Part shown: piece after piece, positions 38,088 through 47,514 of the stretch
Layout of the letters: each line of letters starts with the position of its first letter
How positions within the stretch are numbered: position 1 is the stretch's first letter
DNA from: JBCDJG01 sp038748065
GTDB taxonomy: Bacteria > Pseudomonadota > Gammaproteobacteria > Pseudomonadales > Halieaceae
Direction: 5' to 3'
NCBI GenBank assembly: GCA_038748065.1
Contig: JBCDJG010000037.1
Span: 1-48,474 of the forward strand
Length of the DNA: 48,474 nucleotides
Program-made: the position numbers and the translations under genes
Notes under the pieces: generated by a model
Told to the model about the DNA's origin: nothing
What the model saw: only the letters and a program-made list of their open reading frames with translations
The model's database searches: none

Positions 38088-38492
38088 ATGGCGGTAAAAC
38101 TGCAGGGCATCGATCTGCCGTCTGACCTGCTTTGGGAAGACGAGTTTCGCGGCTTTGGGGTGGGGCAGCAGATTCGCCCGCTTTTGACAGGTCACCTGTT
38201 GATTGAGGAGACCGCTCAGCCCGAAGGCAAGCCTATAACACTGGTTTCAGGGGACGGCTCCTGGGTCACTCTCGCTACGGTCCAGGCGCTTGACGCGCTG
38301 GTGAGCACGCCGCTGACAGACGGTCAAACCTTGACCCTTGAGTGGGGCGATACAAGCTACGACGTAGCATTTGATCGCTCTCGAGGTCCAGGGTTCAGCG
38401 CCCGCCAGGTGCGTCGCCTGGCGTCCAGCGCTCAGCCCCCCGATCACCCTTATTACATATCCATCAGCCTTCTGATAAAGGGATCATCATAG
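38088..38492 (+). CDS. Tail protein between tape measure and tip, 134 residues
   Basis: The product (MAVKLQGIDLPSDLLWEDEFRGFGVGQQIRPLLTGHLLIEE) is a beta-rich soluble protein with a central LTLEWGDTSYDVAFDRSRGPGFSARQVRR. By position it is a candidate distal tail or tube-tip adaptor, like the protein that follows the tape measure in many siphophages. No family membership can be confirmed by eye. Confidence 0.65.
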   Translation: MAVKLQGIDLPSDLLWEDEFRGFGVGQQIRPLLTGHLLIEETAQPEGKPITLVSGDGSWVTLATVQALDALVSTPLTDGQTLTLEWGDTSYDVAFDRSRGPGFSARQVRRLASSAQPPDHPYYISISLLIKGSS

Positions 38493-41400
38493 ATGGCCAT
38501 AAACCCAGAGGACGTCAAACTCTTCGAGCCACAGCGACTCACCGACGAAGACGACGGCGGCGGCCGCGCCACTGGTAACGAGATTGTCGACCGCGTTGTC
38601 AATAACATGTTTCCTGATATTTCACGGCTCAATAGGGCCCTGGGGGTGGTGAATCTTCGCAAGGCGTTTGTCGGCGTGAGCACCGATAACCAGGACGTGT
38701 ATCTAGGCGCGCACGCGATCATCGCCAAGCCCCCTGCCGATCCAAATGTTTCGGTGCTGATGTTTGATGCTGGCAGCGAGAATGATGAGCGCGCAGCCGC
38801 GCAAAATCGAATTGAGAGCTATGTCGTGCAGGGCAGCGCTGCCCAGTTTGACCTGCAGGGTACGCAGTACGAGGGTCAACGCGCCATAGTGTGCTTCCAG
38901 CGCGAGGAGCAGACGGAGCCCGAGGTGGGCGAGGTTAAGCTTTTGCGGGATGAGGCCGCCGGCGTTGAGCAGTATGTGCGTATCACCGAGGTTGAAAGCC
39001 AACTGCTGCCCTATACCGTTCAGAGTGGCTCTAACTTCGTGGAGTTCACGCGCCGCCGGCTGGATCTCGGCTTGAGTGCGCCGCTTGATTTCACATTTCC
39101 AGGGGGCGAAGTGCGCCCTGACGGCCCTAGTAGCCCGCACACTGATGTCTTCGACACTGAGGTGGCAGACGCCGCTGAGTATTGGGGCGCAGCTCGCAGT
39201 GTCGCTGACATAGTCCCAGGTGATACACAAATCAAGGTTGATAGCATCTTTGCAAGCCTTGTGCCGAGTTCGCAGGCGGAGAGCCCTCTGATCGATATTC
39301 CGCTGGGCTACAACAACACAGAGCTTCGCCAGGCGGCCAGCAGCGACTACTCGGAGCCTGCCTCGCTGATCTATATCGACGCATCTAATGCGGTTGGGTA
39401 TCTCAGTCGACCCGCTCAGCGTGGCACAGTTTCGCTTCAGATAGGCAGTTCAGTTTACGGAGATGACGGATCGGGCACTTTGACGCGCCTCGGCGGAACA
39501 CAACCATTTTCCACGCTGAGTATCGATTACAGCACGGGGCTCATCAGCGGCGCCCGGGACAGCGGACAGACATCAGCAGGGTTCACTGAGACGGGCTCAG
39601 TGACCTACCGTCCTGCGGGCGCGTTTTCGGGACGGGCTGTTTCGCTGGCGGTGCCTGTAGAACTGGCTAACCGCGGTTTCAATTGGATTCAGAGCTTTGC
39701 GGAGGGTAAGCCGCGCCCTGGGACCTTGGTGGTCAGCTACATGAGCCAGCAGCGCTGGTACGACATCAAAGATGCCGGCAACGGTCAGTTAGCTGGTGTT
39801 GGCGCGGGCACCATTGACTACGCAACCGGAACGGCGAGCGTCACTCTCACGGCTCTCCCTGATGTTGGCAGTGCCGTAATTTGGAGCTTCATCGCCGATA
39901 TCGCAGAGGAACTGGACGAGCAGGACGGCGTCAACGCGAGCGCTGGCGGTGAGATCGACGTGGCCATAGATCCTGGCGCTGCGCCTGGCTCTGTGGTGGT
40001 GACCTACCTGGTCGGCGGCTCACCGCAAACACTTGACGATAGTTCGACGGTCGCCGAACTGGCGGGGGACGGGGTCGGCTCAGTAGACTACGCTCAGGGC
40101 GCTCTGCGCTTCACGCCGAGCGCCGTGCCAGACGACGGCAGCAGTATCACGGTCGACTACAATTTCGCCGGCAATAGTAGCTATCGCATCGATAGCCCTG
40201 CCTTCAGTAATGGCGTACTGAACGGCACGATTCCAAGCGCGCCGCACAAGCCGGGCAGCATCTCCATGACCACCCTGGCCAGCTATGTTGAGCCCGGCCT
40301 GTTCAACAATGCTGCGCGTATGCGCCTGTTGACGATTCAGGATGACGGCGCGGGCGGCTTCAAGAACTTCGTGGGCACTATCAACTACACGACTGGCGTT
40401 TTCAGTGTGGAGGTCCTGCGCGAGTACAACAATTACCGCCGTGAATATGTGTGGAGCCGCACTTACAACAGTGGCTATACCGTCACAACTAGCAAGAACA
40501 GCACGCTCCAAACGCTAAGGGAGCAGTCGGGCGGCGCCGTAGATATCGTGTACCAGCCAGCATCGACCAGCGACAGCGCAGGGCAGAGCGTTCTAGCCTT
40601 TACCCAAGTGGAGCTTGATCTATTGCCGGGCGAGATCAATCCGCTCGTACCTGGTTCGCTGTTGTTTGAGTGGGGCGGCAAGACCTACTTCGACCGGGAC
40701 GGCATCATCTATACGGACTTCTCCCCGACGACGGGCGCCGGCCCCGCGGTTGGCACCATCGACTACAGCGAGAAAAAGGCTGTTCTGACAAGCTGGCCTG
40801 AGGGCGCAAGCCCGGGGGTGATCATCCGCGCCGGCCTGACGGTTAATGGCCGGTCCTCGGTCAACCGAATATCGTTCAGAACGCCTGGCTCACCGCTTCG
40901 CCCAGGGTCGCTCGGTATCACTGTTACTGATCAAGATGGCAATCTGATTAATGAGCAGGCCGGCATTGATGGCGTGATCGACGGCGCGCTTGTACAGGGC
41001 ACGGTCAACACGGAAAACGGCCTTGTGGACCTTGAGTTCACCGATGGTGTTGACCCCGTCTACGTGTTTGCTTCTAGTGGGCGTTACAGCGGTGTGCTGC
41101 TTAGCATACTTCCGCTGGATGCTGAGATCATTGGCATGGACCCAGTCCGCCTGCCGTCAGATGGGAGAGTGCCCATCTATCGCAAGGGCAACTTAATGGT
41201 CATCACTCATGTCGCAGATACCGATGTTGGCACACCTGTTGCCGGCCAGCAGGTAGCGCTGACGAGAGATGAGCAAGCACTGATATGGATTGAGGACGCT
41301 GTCGGCAATGAGTTAGATCCTGCGCAATATGTCGCGAACCGCGCGACGGGCGTCGTGACATTCGCTACGCCGCTGAGCCTGGAAACGCTAGATCAAGTTG

Positions 41401-42002
41401 CGCTGGTGCCGCCACTCGTGATCAAAGACCGGATAGAGCACTGGAGCGCTGTCAGTGATGTTCAGATCACGGGCGAAATTTCATTTAGCTCGCCTACTGG
41501 CTACGCGTTTCCGGTCGGCTCTGTGGTCTCAAGCGCCAAGGTCTGGGGGGACATCAACAGCCGCTATCTGAACTTTTTTAAGCAGCGAACTTGGAGCGGC
41601 AGCGCCCCTAACTGGACGAGCGACCGCATCGGCGATGATACCAGTGCCGCGTATAATGAGATTGATAACCCAGTCGAAGTCGCTAACCGTGGCGCGATCA
41701 CCGAGAAATGGGCGGTCGTGTTCACAAGCTCTATCAACTTTGATTTGGTCGGAGAGACGCTGGGCATCATTGCCAGTGGTGCGACAAGCGTCGACTTGGC
41801 GCCGATCAATCAAAACACGGGCTTTCCGTACTTCATTTTGCGTGCTGCGGGGTGGGGCGGGGGCTGGTCCGCTGGCAATGTCGTGCGCTTCGACACCGAG
41901 GGCTGCCTGGCGCCGGTCTGGTTGGCGCGCACGGTGTTGTCCGGCCAGGCGTCGATGGATGATGATGAGTTTCAGCTGCTGGTTAGAGGGGATGCCGATT
42001 AG
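38493..42002 (+). CDS. Large tail tip protein with six internal beta repeats, 1169 residues
   Basis: Residues 1-300 form an N-terminal virion-binding region (FEPQRLTDEDDGGGRATGNEIVDRVVNNMFPDISRLNRALG). From about 300 to 860 there are six diverged repeats of 60 or more residues, each containing a turn such as GTIDYATG (439), GSVDYAQG (529), GTINYTTG (628), GTIDYSEK (754), GTVNTENG (836) and LSIDYSTG (342); several begin with PGS/PGT. They look like linked beta sandwiches. The C-terminal 300 residues include a segment resembling a tail-hub domain (WSAVSDVQITGEISFSSPTGYAFPVGSVV). It probably forms the tail tip shaft or a side structure; exact role unknown. Confidence 0.8.
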   Translation: MAINPEDVKLFEPQRLTDEDDGGGRATGNEIVDRVVNNMFPDISRLNRALGVVNLRKAFVGVSTDNQDVYLGAHAIIAKPPADPNVSVLMFDAGSENDERAAAQNRIESYVVQGSAAQFDLQGTQYEGQRAIVCFQREEQTEPEVGEVKLLRDEAAGVEQYVRITEVESQLLPYTVQSGSNFVEFTRRRLDLGLSAPLDFTFPGGEVRPDGPSSPHTDVFDTEVADAAEYWGAARSVADIVPGDTQIKVDSIFASLVPSSQAESPLIDIPLGYNNTELRQAASSDYSEPASLIYIDASNAVGYLSRPAQRGTVSLQIGSSVYGDDGSGTLTRLGGTQPFSTLSIDYSTGLISGARDSGQTSAGFTETGSVTYRPAGAFSGRAVSLAVPVELANRGFNWIQSFAEGKPRPGTLVVSYMSQQRWYDIKDAGNGQLAGVGAGTIDYATGTASVTLTALPDVGSAVIWSFIADIAEELDEQDGVNASAGGEIDVAIDPGAAPGSVVVTYLVGGSPQTLDDSSTVAELAGDGVGSVDYAQGALRFTPSAVPDDGSSITVDYNFAGNSSYRIDSPAFSNGVLNGTIPSAPHKPGSISMTTLASYVEPGLFNNAARMRLLTIQDDGAGGFKNFVGTINYTTGVFSVEVLREYNNYRREYVWSRTYNSGYTVTTSKNSTLQTLREQSGGAVDIVYQPASTSDSAGQSVLAFTQVELDLLPGEINPLVPGSLLFEWGGKTYFDRDGIIYTDFSPTTGAGPAVGTIDYSEKKAVLTSWPEGASPGVIIRAGLTVNGRSSVNRISFRTPGSPLRPGSLGITVTDQDGNLINEQAGIDGVIDGALVQGTVNTENGLVDLEFTDGVDPVYVFASSGRYSGVLLSILPLDAEIIGMDPVRLPSDGRVPIYRKGNLMVITHVADTDVGTPVAGQQVALTRDEQALIWIEDAVGNELDPAQYVANRATGVVTFATPLSLETLDQVALVPPLVIKDRIEHWSAVSDVQITGEISFSSPTGYAFPVGSVVSSAKVWGDINSRYLNFFKQRTWSGSAPNWTSDRIGDDTSAAYNEIDNPVEVANRGAITEKWAVVFTSSINFDLVGETLGIIASGATSVDLAPINQNTGFPYFILRAAGWGGGWSAGNVVRFDTEGCLAPVWLARTVLSGQASMDDDEFQLLVRGDAD

Positions 42003-43924
42003 TGGCTAACTTTTACGGCAAGATTGAAGGCAGCGTTCGGGTCAACGGTCAGCCCGCGACTCGTGAGCTGGTGGCCATCAGTTTCGACAAGGTCGATACC
42101 GGCGAGGTCGACAGTGAAGGCGCCCCGATTTTTGAGCGTCGGGTGGTGGGAAGCTCGGTTAGCTCGGAAGATGGCTCTTATGAGCTTCGCATGGATGGCT
42201 TTGAGGGCGCCGCCATTGTCGTTGCGGTGGACAACTACGGCGAGGCATGGCTGCCAAACCGGAGCTTGGCCGTCGGCGATCTGATTCGCCCAACGAAGGG
42301 CAATGAGACCGGCTACGTGTACCGGGTCACGCTTGCGGGCGTCTCAGACGCCACTGAGCCCACTTGGTGGATAAACAATGGGGGCGCCACTAGCGGCAAT
42401 ATCGGAACAGCGGTTGCTGAGGCGGTCGAGAGCTGGGCGCCTATTGCTCACGCGCCTTTGACGCCCACCCGGGTCGATACGGTCGAGTTGATCTTGCCGC
42501 TCGAGTTAGACCCGTACTTTAACAACCGGGTCGCTGCACTGAACTTTAACGGCGACCTAGTCGACTACTCGCAAACCCCCAGGACGTGGACGAATGCCGG
42601 CGCGGGCTTCTCCATTGAGGCTGCCGCAAAGTTTGGCTCGGCTGCAATGGAGTTCAGCACCGAGAGCAGGCAGTTGATATCCATCGATAACACCAGCTTT
42701 GATTCGACAAACCTGTTCGAGGCGTCAGAGGACTTTGCGGTCGCTTTCTGGGCATACCCGATAGCAAGCAGCAACGCCTACGCCCGAGTTTTTCAGACGT
42801 CAGACGGTGATGTAGTGACCGGAATGTCCATCGCGCTGGACCCTTCTGGTAACTGGTGGCTGGGCGCGACCTTCGGTATTGTCGGGCAATCGTCGTGGTC
42901 AGCGGTCGGCGACGCGTTCTCTCTCGCCCTCGCTGAATGGGCGCACATCGTATACCAGCGCAAAAACGGCGTTATCCGGCAGTTTAAGAACGGCTTGCAG
43001 CAGGGTGCCGATATCTTCTATGACAGCGCGATTCCGCTCGGTCGATCCGGTGATATTTCCAGCACGATCGTAGGCGGTCAGGCAACCGGTGCGCAGCGCA
43101 CGGTGAATGGGCGCATTGACGACTTGCAAATTTTGAAAGGCATCGCGGCATTCGATCACGACGGCTTTGCTCCTCCGACTGAACCATTCTCTGAGACCCG
43201 ATTCGCCGCCGGCCGAGAGCCGACCATCCTGGACCCATTCTTTGCCAAGGTAGTATCGCTCCTCTCGTTCGACGCGGAGGACATAAACGACACTGACGCA
43301 GTCGATACGATCACTGCGGTCGATTGGACATTTGAAGGCTCGTCGAGCGTGCAGCCTGGAGGCGCCTCGGGCAATGCCCTAAGCGTAGGATCTGCCAACG
43401 CCGACCGCATATCGACATCTGACATCGAGGCGATAGGGAGCGGCGAATACACGATAGAGCTATTTTTGTCAGCGTCGGGCAACCTCGGCAACCATATCCT
43501 GCTTGACACTCGCTCCGGCCAAACGAACGGCCGCTACCCAATGCTGTGGACGAACTCCAGCGGGCAACTCATATTTTACTTTGACTCGGCCGACAGGATT
43601 ACTGGGACTACCAACGTCCGTGACGGGGTCTTGCGTCATGTCGCGCTCTGCCGCAAAGACGGCGTAACTCGCTTATTCGCGGCCGGCTCTCAAGAGGGCG
43701 GCGACTACGCTGATACCAATGAATATCTGGTCGGTCTGCTGACCTGCCTAGGCGGCTCCAACGCGGGATTCGGGTCGCTCAAAGGGTGGGGAGGATTGAT
43801 CGACGGCTTCAGGTTTACGCGAGCCGCCCGATACACCGAAGACTTCGATCCACCAGCGGCCCCGCTTCCCGTTTTCGAGTACGACCCTAACGAGAACCTC
43901 GCCGCCACAGAACCGGCAGAATAG
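42002..43924 (+). CDS. Tail tip protein with two LamG-like lectin domains, 640 residues
   Basis: Residues 1-80 are a beta domain with a Cna-B/transthyretin-like pattern (GSVRVNGQPATRELVAISFD, SSEDGSYELRM). Residues about 80-150 hold a surface module (SLAVGDLIRPTKGNETGYVYRVTLAG...ATEPTWW). Residues 165-380 and 395-620 are two concanavalin-type LamG domains, each with the closing RIDDLQILKGIAAFDHDGFAPPTEPF / LIDGFRFTRAARYTEDFDPPAAPLP pattern. It is likely to bind sugars on the host surface. GTG 42002 overlaps the upstream stop. Confidence 0.85.
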   Translation: MANFYGKIEGSVRVNGQPATRELVAISFDKVDTGEVDSEGAPIFERRVVGSSVSSEDGSYELRMDGFEGAAIVVAVDNYGEAWLPNRSLAVGDLIRPTKGNETGYVYRVTLAGVSDATEPTWWINNGGATSGNIGTAVAEAVESWAPIAHAPLTPTRVDTVELILPLELDPYFNNRVAALNFNGDLVDYSQTPRTWTNAGAGFSIEAAAKFGSAAMEFSTESRQLISIDNTSFDSTNLFEASEDFAVAFWAYPIASSNAYARVFQTSDGDVVTGMSIALDPSGNWWLGATFGIVGQSSWSAVGDAFSLALAEWAHIVYQRKNGVIRQFKNGLQQGADIFYDSAIPLGRSGDISSTIVGGQATGAQRTVNGRIDDLQILKGIAAFDHDGFAPPTEPFSETRFAAGREPTILDPFFAKVVSLLSFDAEDINDTDAVDTITAVDWTFEGSSSVQPGGASGNALSVGSANADRISTSDIEAIGSGEYTIELFLSASGNLGNHILLDTRSGQTNGRYPMLWTNSSGQLIFYFDSADRITGTTNVRDGVLRHVALCRKDGVTRLFAAGSQEGGDYADTNEYLVGLLTCLGGSNAGFGSLKGWGGLIDGFRFTRAARYTEDFDPPAAPLPVFEYDPNENLAATEPAE

Positions 43925-43935
43925 GAGGTAGGAAA

Positions 43936-45834
43936 TTGGCCTATGCGCCGCCTCCCAGTTCGTCGCTGAATTTCGCCCTTGCTCGAGGGCCATACATCGC
44001 GCCGACCGTCTCGCAGTTAGACATCGACCTGGCGCTAGATGGTGTCAGCCGACCGCCCCGCTCGATAGTGCCCGGCGTCATTGCTAGTTTCGGCATTTCT
44101 TTCGGCTCAAGAGCGGCCGAGGTTGATACCGCTGTTGCCGCCCCATTCCAAAGCGCCAGGCAGCTATCTATCACTCGCTCGCTTAATGCAAGCCAGGCCA
44201 GTCTGCTCAGGGGGGTGGAGTTAAGCGCGGGCTTCTCGGCGTCTGAAGAGCGGGATCGCGCCACGTCATCGCTCTGGCAGGCTGGGCAAGCGCGGGAGCG
44301 GGCGGCCTCGGCGCGCTATGCCGACGCGCCCGCCCGGGATATCGGGCCAATGGTTAGCCCTTGGGCATCACCTAGCCTGCAGATTGATCGTCGGGCGCAA
44401 TCATCATTCCTGGTGAAGACGCCCTGGAAAGACCGGGAGAGCCGCCAGCCTTATTTCCACAGCAAGCTGTATGCGCCTATATGGCGGCGGACCGATAACC
44501 TTCCGGCGCGTCTTGCCGTTTATGAGACCGGGCTCGCGAACTTCGAATTGAGCGTTGCCTCCGCGTCGACGCTGAATCAGCCGCACGACTTGGGCGGCGT
44601 CTTCGCGGTAAACCCGTCACAGCCGATTGACCTTGCTCACGAAGCGCTTCACGGCCAAGCATCTGCCGCGGACCTCCGGCAAGCACTGCCCTGGGGCCCT
44701 GGTGGTGCCCGCGACACAACGTTGGATTTCACCTACGTCACGTACTCGGGGCCTGTAGGCGAACCGGGCGATACTTTTCTAATTCCGACTTTGAGGCTGT
44801 ACATCGTGACCAACAGCGCACAGATCGTCCGCGTGGCCGACGGGCGCGACGTTCCCGCCCAGCAGGCCACTATCGCCACGAACTCTGACCAGTTCACCTG
44901 GTCGCTTTCCGCCACGCTTGGCAATGCTGCTGCCAGGGCACTCCTGGAGGGCCAGGGCGGCGAGCCCGTTGAGGCCGACGTGATCATTAACGGCAACAGC
45001 TGGCGCTTCCTGATCGATCAGTGGAGCGAACAGGAGGCATGGAACGAAAGCACCCATACGGTGAGGGGTCGGTCATTGTCAGCTTCTCTGGCGGCCCCTT
45101 ATGCGACGTCGCGTGACTACCAAGAAGCGTCAGGCCTACTGGCCCAGCAGCTTGCCGCACAGGAGCTTCCACCGGGCTGGTCTCTGGACTGGTCAATGCC
45201 TGACTGGTTTGTGCCTGCAGGCGCCTGGGAGTATCAAGGCTTAACCCCCATTCAAGCCATTGGGCGGATTGCCGCGGCTGCGAGCGGCTACGTGCAGTCG
45301 TCGCCCTCTACCAGCGATCTTCGGGTCCTGCCGCTGTATCCGGCTGCCCCGTGGCTGCTCTCTGCAGAGACGCCGGACTTTCAGATTCCTCGGGCGGTCA
45401 TGGTTCAGCGATCTGCGCGCAAAGACCCAGGGAGCCCTGTCAACGGCGTTTATGTGCTCGGGGGCTCGGTTGCACCAGCCTTTGCCGAGGTGGTGCGGGC
45501 CGGGACTAACGGTCTACCCAACGCCGGCCAGGTAGTCGACGCGCTGCTGACCGACATTGATGCAAATCGGGCTCGCGGCATTGCCGAGATTGCAAGGTTA
45601 GCGCCGCGTGCCTTCGAGGACTACGAATTGCCGCTGTCCGACAGTCTGGGAGGGCTAATCCCTATTGGGTCGCTGGTCGAGATTGGCGACGAACAAGGGG
45701 GCAGCTTTACGGGCGCTTGGCGGGGCCTGGTTCGCGGAGTCGCCGTGCGCGCAGAAGCCTCGCTTGTAGACGCTGGCGGTGTGGCGCTGACCGTCAGGCA
45801 AACGATCAATGTAGAGCGCCACGACGGAGACTAA
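43936..45834 (+). CDS. Tail hub-like protein, 632 residues
   Basis: The protein starts with TTG 43936 after an excellent AGGAGG site. Its N-terminal half is Pro- and Ala-rich. From about residue 300 it contains IPTLRLYIVTNSAQIVRVADGRDVPAQQATIATNSDQFTWSLSATLG, and then YQGLTPIQAIGRIAAAASGYVQSSPSTSDLRVLPLYP, which resembles the central region of tail hub proteins such as gp44/GpD types. The end has GSLVEIGDEQGGSFTGAWRGLVRGVAVRAE, an OB-like strand set. It may form the central hub to which the other tip proteins attach. Confidence 0.75.
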   Translation: MAYAPPPSSSLNFALARGPYIAPTVSQLDIDLALDGVSRPPRSIVPGVIASFGISFGSRAAEVDTAVAAPFQSARQLSITRSLNASQASLLRGVELSAGFSASEERDRATSSLWQAGQARERAASARYADAPARDIGPMVSPWASPSLQIDRRAQSSFLVKTPWKDRESRQPYFHSKLYAPIWRRTDNLPARLAVYETGLANFELSVASASTLNQPHDLGGVFAVNPSQPIDLAHEALHGQASAADLRQALPWGPGGARDTTLDFTYVTYSGPVGEPGDTFLIPTLRLYIVTNSAQIVRVADGRDVPAQQATIATNSDQFTWSLSATLGNAAARALLEGQGGEPVEADVIINGNSWRFLIDQWSEQEAWNESTHTVRGRSLSASLAAPYATSRDYQEASGLLAQQLAAQELPPGWSLDWSMPDWFVPAGAWEYQGLTPIQAIGRIAAAASGYVQSSPSTSDLRVLPLYPAAPWLLSAETPDFQIPRAVMVQRSARKDPGSPVNGVYVLGGSVAPAFAEVVRAGTNGLPNAGQVVDALLTDIDANRARGIAEIARLAPRAFEDYELPLSDSLGGLIPIGSLVEIGDEQGGSFTGAWRGLVRGVAVRAEASLVDAGGVALTVRQTINVERHDGD

Positions 45835-45840
45835 CGCGCC

Positions 45841-46068
45841 ATGGTTAACTTATTCAGGCAGCTAACAGCCCTAATGCCCGGTGAGGCGCTGCAGGTTGGC
45901 ACAGTGCAGGCTGTCAATGTCGACGGCACCAGTGATGTCGCTCTGGTTGGTGGTGGTGTGGCGCGATTTTCCGGTGATGGGTTCCCGGTCGGGCAGTCTG
46001 TGTTCGTGCGCGGCAGTCAGATCGTATCCGCCTCGCCGGCTCCTAGTTTCGTGCTGGTTGAGGTATAG
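45841..46068 (+). CDS. Small OB-fold-like tail protein, 75 residues
   Basis: The product (GEALQVGTVQAVNVDGTSDVALVGGGVARFSGDGFPVGQSVFVRGSQIVSASPAPSFVLVEV) looks like a five-stranded OB barrel of the sort found in small tail tip proteins. It is the last gene of the late operon. Position and pattern together suggest a tip cap or connector. No terminator is obvious just downstream. Confidence 0.75.
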   Translation: MVNLFRQLTALMPGEALQVGTVQAVNVDGTSDVALVGGGVARFSGDGFPVGQSVFVRGSQIVSASPAPSFVLVEV

Positions 46069-46076
46069 CTAGCGCT

Positions 46077-46202
46077 TCACTTTTGGCGCAGAGCCCGATA
46101 GTGGTCCCGTCGAGCCGCGAGGATAAGCGCATCGGCGCGATCCAGCATTTTGTGAGCTTGCTGGGTCAGCGCGGTAAACTCCGCGGCGGTTAGCTTTGGC
46201 AT
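46077..46202 (-). CDS. Small helical protein, 41 residues
   Basis: Within the 218-bp gap after the late operon a minus-strand frame encodes MPKLTAAEFTALTQQAHKML followed by DRADALILAARRDHYRALRQK, a single amphipathic helix pair with good coding character. The ribosome-binding site is weak (GAGATCG). It would be the last gene of the right-end accessory region, following the HicA-like gene. It could be chance. Confidence 0.35.
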   Translation of the reverse strand: MPKLTAAEFTALTQQAHKMLDRADALILAARRDHYRALRQK

Positions 46203-46286
46203 GATGGCGATCTCTACAGTTGTCTCAGGCAAATACTAGTACTGGCGGGCGCGAGGTTGCAAGGCGCAATTCCTGCGCCATCGGGG

Positions 46287-46487
46287 TCAGAACGTTTTAG
46301 GCAGCCCTGCCTGCTTCATGATGCCATTAGCCGTGTGCCGAGACAGAATCTTGCTATCAACCGGGAAGTTCCTGTTGGTGTGCGGGCTATGCCAGATTTC
46401 ATGATCGCCCTTGCCCCGGCGCACCTTGTGGCAGCCGTTCTCTTCCAAGATATCTTTTACCTTGGGCGTGAAGGATTGCGGGGGCAT
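46287..46487 (-). CDS. HicA-like toxin, second module
   Basis: The 66-residue product has the HicA double-stranded RNA-binding-like fold: PKVKDILEENGCHKVRRGKGDHEIWHSPHTNRNFPVDSKILSRHTANGIMKQAGL. The conserved His stands in GDHEIW, and the last helix IMKQAGL is typical. HicA toxins degrade mRNA. The gene starts one base inside the stop of the preceding DUF1902-type gene (TAATG), so the antitoxin is translated first. It is somewhat longer at the N terminus than the minimal HicA. Confidence 0.85.
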   Translation of the reverse strand: MPPQSFTPKVKDILEENGCHKVRRGKGDHEIWHSPHTNRNFPVDSKILSRHTANGIMKQAGLPKTF

Positions 46488-46744
46488 TAGTGGCTGATTG
46501 GCAGCCTATGCTCACTCTGAACTAGCAGTTCGAGAGGCACCTCGGGCTCAATGTCCGGCTCGCCATTGAGTTCTATAAGCTCAGGGACAATAACTTCAAG
46601 TTTCTGTGTCAACGCCTCGATAGTTGCGGCCTCAGTGACAAGACCTGGCACGTCATCACTGGTCGCGCACCACACAGACGCCTCGGCATCCCATGTTGCA
46701 CGGATAGTAAGCACAAGTGTTTTACCTTGATGAAATCCCAACAT
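46487..46744 (-). CDS. HicB/DUF1902-like antitoxin, second module
   Basis: The 85-residue product carries the HicB-type beta sheet and helix: LVLTIRATWDAEASVWCATSDDVPGLVTEAATIEALTQKLEVIVPELIELNG. The SDDVPGLVTEA segment is diagnostic of the DUF1902/HicB group. There is no added DNA-binding domain, so autoregulation may depend on another factor. It precedes the HicA-like toxin gene, opposite to the classical hicA-hicB order. The sequence upstream contains an inverted repeat at 46822-46835 that may be an operator. Confidence 0.8.
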   Translation of the reverse strand: MLGFHQGKTLVLTIRATWDAEASVWCATSDDVPGLVTEAATIEALTQKLEVIVPELIELNGEPDIEPEVPLELLVQSEHRLPISH

Positions 46745-46821
46745 AGCTGACCCCTGACGCTAGTAGTTACCCGCATTTTTGTAGACAATTGGTCCACAGC
46801 CTAGTTCTTATAGGCGCAAAG

Positions 46822-46835
46822 GGTAACAAATTACC
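46822..46835. promoter_or_regulatory. Inverted repeat upstream of the second HicAB-like module
   Basis: GGTAA-CAAA-TTACC lies about 80 bp upstream of the antitoxin start, in a 151-bp gap between the two toxin-antitoxin modules. A promoter box TATAAG is nearby on the minus strand, but no good -35 is seen. Possible operator. Confidence 0.4.
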
Positions 46836-46895
46836 TCTTGGTTTAGGATAGCTGGTTTTTTGTACAGTTGGACAGATCTGAGAGATCGCCCGCCT

Positions 46896-47276
46896 TCACG
46901 ACAGCGCTTTGAGGGCTTCTTCCGCTAGAAACTTCGACCTATTCGAATGCTTCTCATCTATCTTGCGTATTACGCTGCTCGGTAACGTCACATTGATTTT
47001 CTCAGTTTTCCCGAGATAAGGCGTCACATCTAAATCAACAAAGCCCCAGGTTCCCCCTGAGTAACTGGCATTCGCTTTATGGTCCTCAATCGCAGAGGGT
47101 CGGGGAATGTCCATGCCTTCCTCCGACAGCCCTTCTAGATGGAGTTCAATGGCCTCCTGTGCGCTGTCCAGGGCATCGTCGAATGAATCGCCAGCTGAAA
47201 AGCAGCCGGGCAGATCCGGCACGGTCACGCCGTAGCTTGTCCCTTTTTCGTGATGCACTACTACTGGATATCTCAC
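46896..47276 (-). CDS. hicB: HicB antitoxin, first module
   Basis: The 126-residue product has the HicB antitoxin sheet-helix domain (MRYPVVVHHEKGTSYGVTVPDLPGCFSAGDSFDDALDSAQEAIELHLEGL) and a C-terminal ribbon-helix-helix-type region (KINVTLPSSVIRKIDEKHSNRSKFLAEEALKALS) that binds DNA. It neutralises HicA and, with it, represses its own promoter. It follows the toxin gene by 26 bp, the classical order. The promoter with palindromic operators is at 47515-47568. Confidence 0.93.
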   Translation of the reverse strand: MRYPVVVHHEKGTSYGVTVPDLPGCFSAGDSFDDALDSAQEAIELHLEGLSEEGMDIPRPSAIEDHKANASYSGGTWGFVDLDVTPYLGKTEKINVTLPSSVIRKIDEKHSNRSKFLAEEALKALS

Positions 47277-47302
47277 GTTGTTTACCTCCTGAGCTGGCCG
47301 GG

Positions 47303-47485
47303 CTACCTGAGCCCGGCTTGTTTTTTCATGTTGGCCATTGTCTTATTGCAGTAGTCTTTGGCGGGGTGCTTGACGGTGACCAGGCCTTTTTTCGTCGGGT
47401 GTTTGAACTGGTGGTGACTGCCTTTTACCCGTACCAAGAACCATCCGTCTTTCTCGATGATCTTGATGAATTGCCTGCTGTTCAC
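47303..47485 (-). CDS. hicA: HicA toxin, first module
   Basis: The 60-residue product is a standard HicA mRNA interferase: NSRQFIKIIEKDGWFLVRVKGSHHQFKHPTKKGLVTVKHPAKDYCNKTMANMKKQAGL. The active His is in GSHHQF, and the last segment MKKQAGL is typical. The start codon is GTG 47485 after a GGAGAGGG site. The promoter and operators lie 30-80 bp upstream. The second module's HicA shares only the fold with this one. Confidence 0.93.
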   Translation of the reverse strand: MNSRQFIKIIEKDGWFLVRVKGSHHQFKHPTKKGLVTVKHPAKDYCNKTMANMKKQAGLR

Positions 47486-47514
47486 TGTCTTCCCTCTCCG
47501 TTGACGATGTAGAT

